From an uncultured Solirubrobacteraceae bacterium (GTDB taxonomy: Bacteria; Actinomycetota; Thermoleophilia; Solirubrobacterales; Solirubrobacteraceae), in contig CADCVT010000116.1 of the NCBI GenBank assembly GCA_902806215.1, positions 1 through 5,384 on the forward strand: 5,384 bases of DNA. Direction: 5' to 3'. Below, piece after piece: positions 5,176-5,384 of the stretch. Under the pieces are notes generated by a model. That model worked only from the letters and a program-made list of their open reading frames with translations. It was not told the DNA's origin and did not search any database. The position numbers were made by a program, and so were the translations under genes. Position 1 is the stretch's first letter; the number at the start of each line of letters is the position of its first letter.

Positions 5176-5384
5176 ATGCGTCGTGTCGTCCTCTCCGCCG
5201 TCCTGCTGCTCCTCGCCGTCGTCCCGGACGCGCACGCCGGCGCCTTCCTGCCACCCGCGGGGAAGGTCTGGCACGGCGTGGCATCGGGCCGGTCGGTCGA
5301 CGACTTCACGGCGCGGACGGGACGGGCGACCGCGGTCTGGCAGCACTGGATCCGCTGGGGCGACGGGTTCGGGTACGCGCTCGA
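5176..5384 (+). CDS. N-terminal part of a secreted protein, possibly a GH26-like glycoside hydrolase (3' end outside window)
   Basis: The ATG opens a frame that stays open to the right edge (69 codons plus two bases). Residues 1-21, MRRVVLSAVLLLLAVVPDAHA, form a clear Sec signal peptide with a cut after AHA. The mature start reads GAFLPPAGKVWHGVASGRSV, followed by DDFTARTGRATAVWQHWIRW. The pattern 'PPAGKV(W/F)HGV ... F...G...AV.Q.W..W' resembles the first strand and helix of GH26-like (mannanase-type) TIM barrels found in secreted actinobacterial proteins. This is from memory and the catalytic residues lie beyond the window, so the family call is weak; the gene and its export are much firmer. 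It follows the RTX-like gene by 63 bp on the same strand and could be co-transcribed. GGGCAG just before the ATG is a poor ribosome site. Confidence 0.75.
   Translation, partial: MRRVVLSAVLLLLAVVPDAHAGAFLPPAGKVWHGVASGRSVDDFTARTGRATAVWQHWIRWGDGFGYAL

Overview
The window is very GC-rich, with G or C at almost every third codon position. Its gene styles fit a high-GC actinobacterium, most likely of the Thermoleophilia/Solirubrobacterales type. This placement is inferred from style (secreted RTX-like beads, LytR_C and RskA-like membrane proteins, secreted proteins with a CP...C C-terminal module), not from a marker gene. It looks like ordinary chromosome: no RNA genes, insertion sequences, CRISPR arrays or phage genes were found.

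Layout. (1) Positions 3-584 (+) hold the 3' end of a gene for a low-complexity tail with six basic PKRASRAKK-type modules separated by acidic Ala/Asp/Glu linkers, probably nucleic-acid binding. (2) A compact minus-strand cluster runs from 3514 down to 581. It encodes a SAM hydrolase (DUF62 family), a single-domain biotin protein ligase (BirA), an ECF sigma factor, and a one-pass membrane protein joining a LytR_C-like and an RskA-C-like extracellular region. Two of its three junctions are ATGA stop/start overlaps. The third is a 41-bp gap with a perfect 13-bp palindrome and a plausible ECF-type promoter. The last gene of the cluster meets the tail gene end to end, with overlapping stop codons. 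(3) Divergently, from 3539 (+), lie a small, extremely acidic, Lys- and Cys-free protein, a Sec-exported RTX-like calcium-binding repeat protein with eight cysteines, and the start of another secreted protein with weak resemblance to GH26-like glycosidases.

How the genes may work together. SAM hydrolase and BirA are probably co-translated housekeeping functions (SAM turnover, biotin attachment to carboxylases). The ECF sigma factor and its overlapping membrane partner form a likely cell-envelope signalling pair in which the membrane protein would act as a non-canonical anti-sigma factor. The rightward genes are mainly secreted proteins. Links between the blocks are inference. The most interesting item is the sigma/membrane-protein pair. 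No clearly new multi-gene system is visible.
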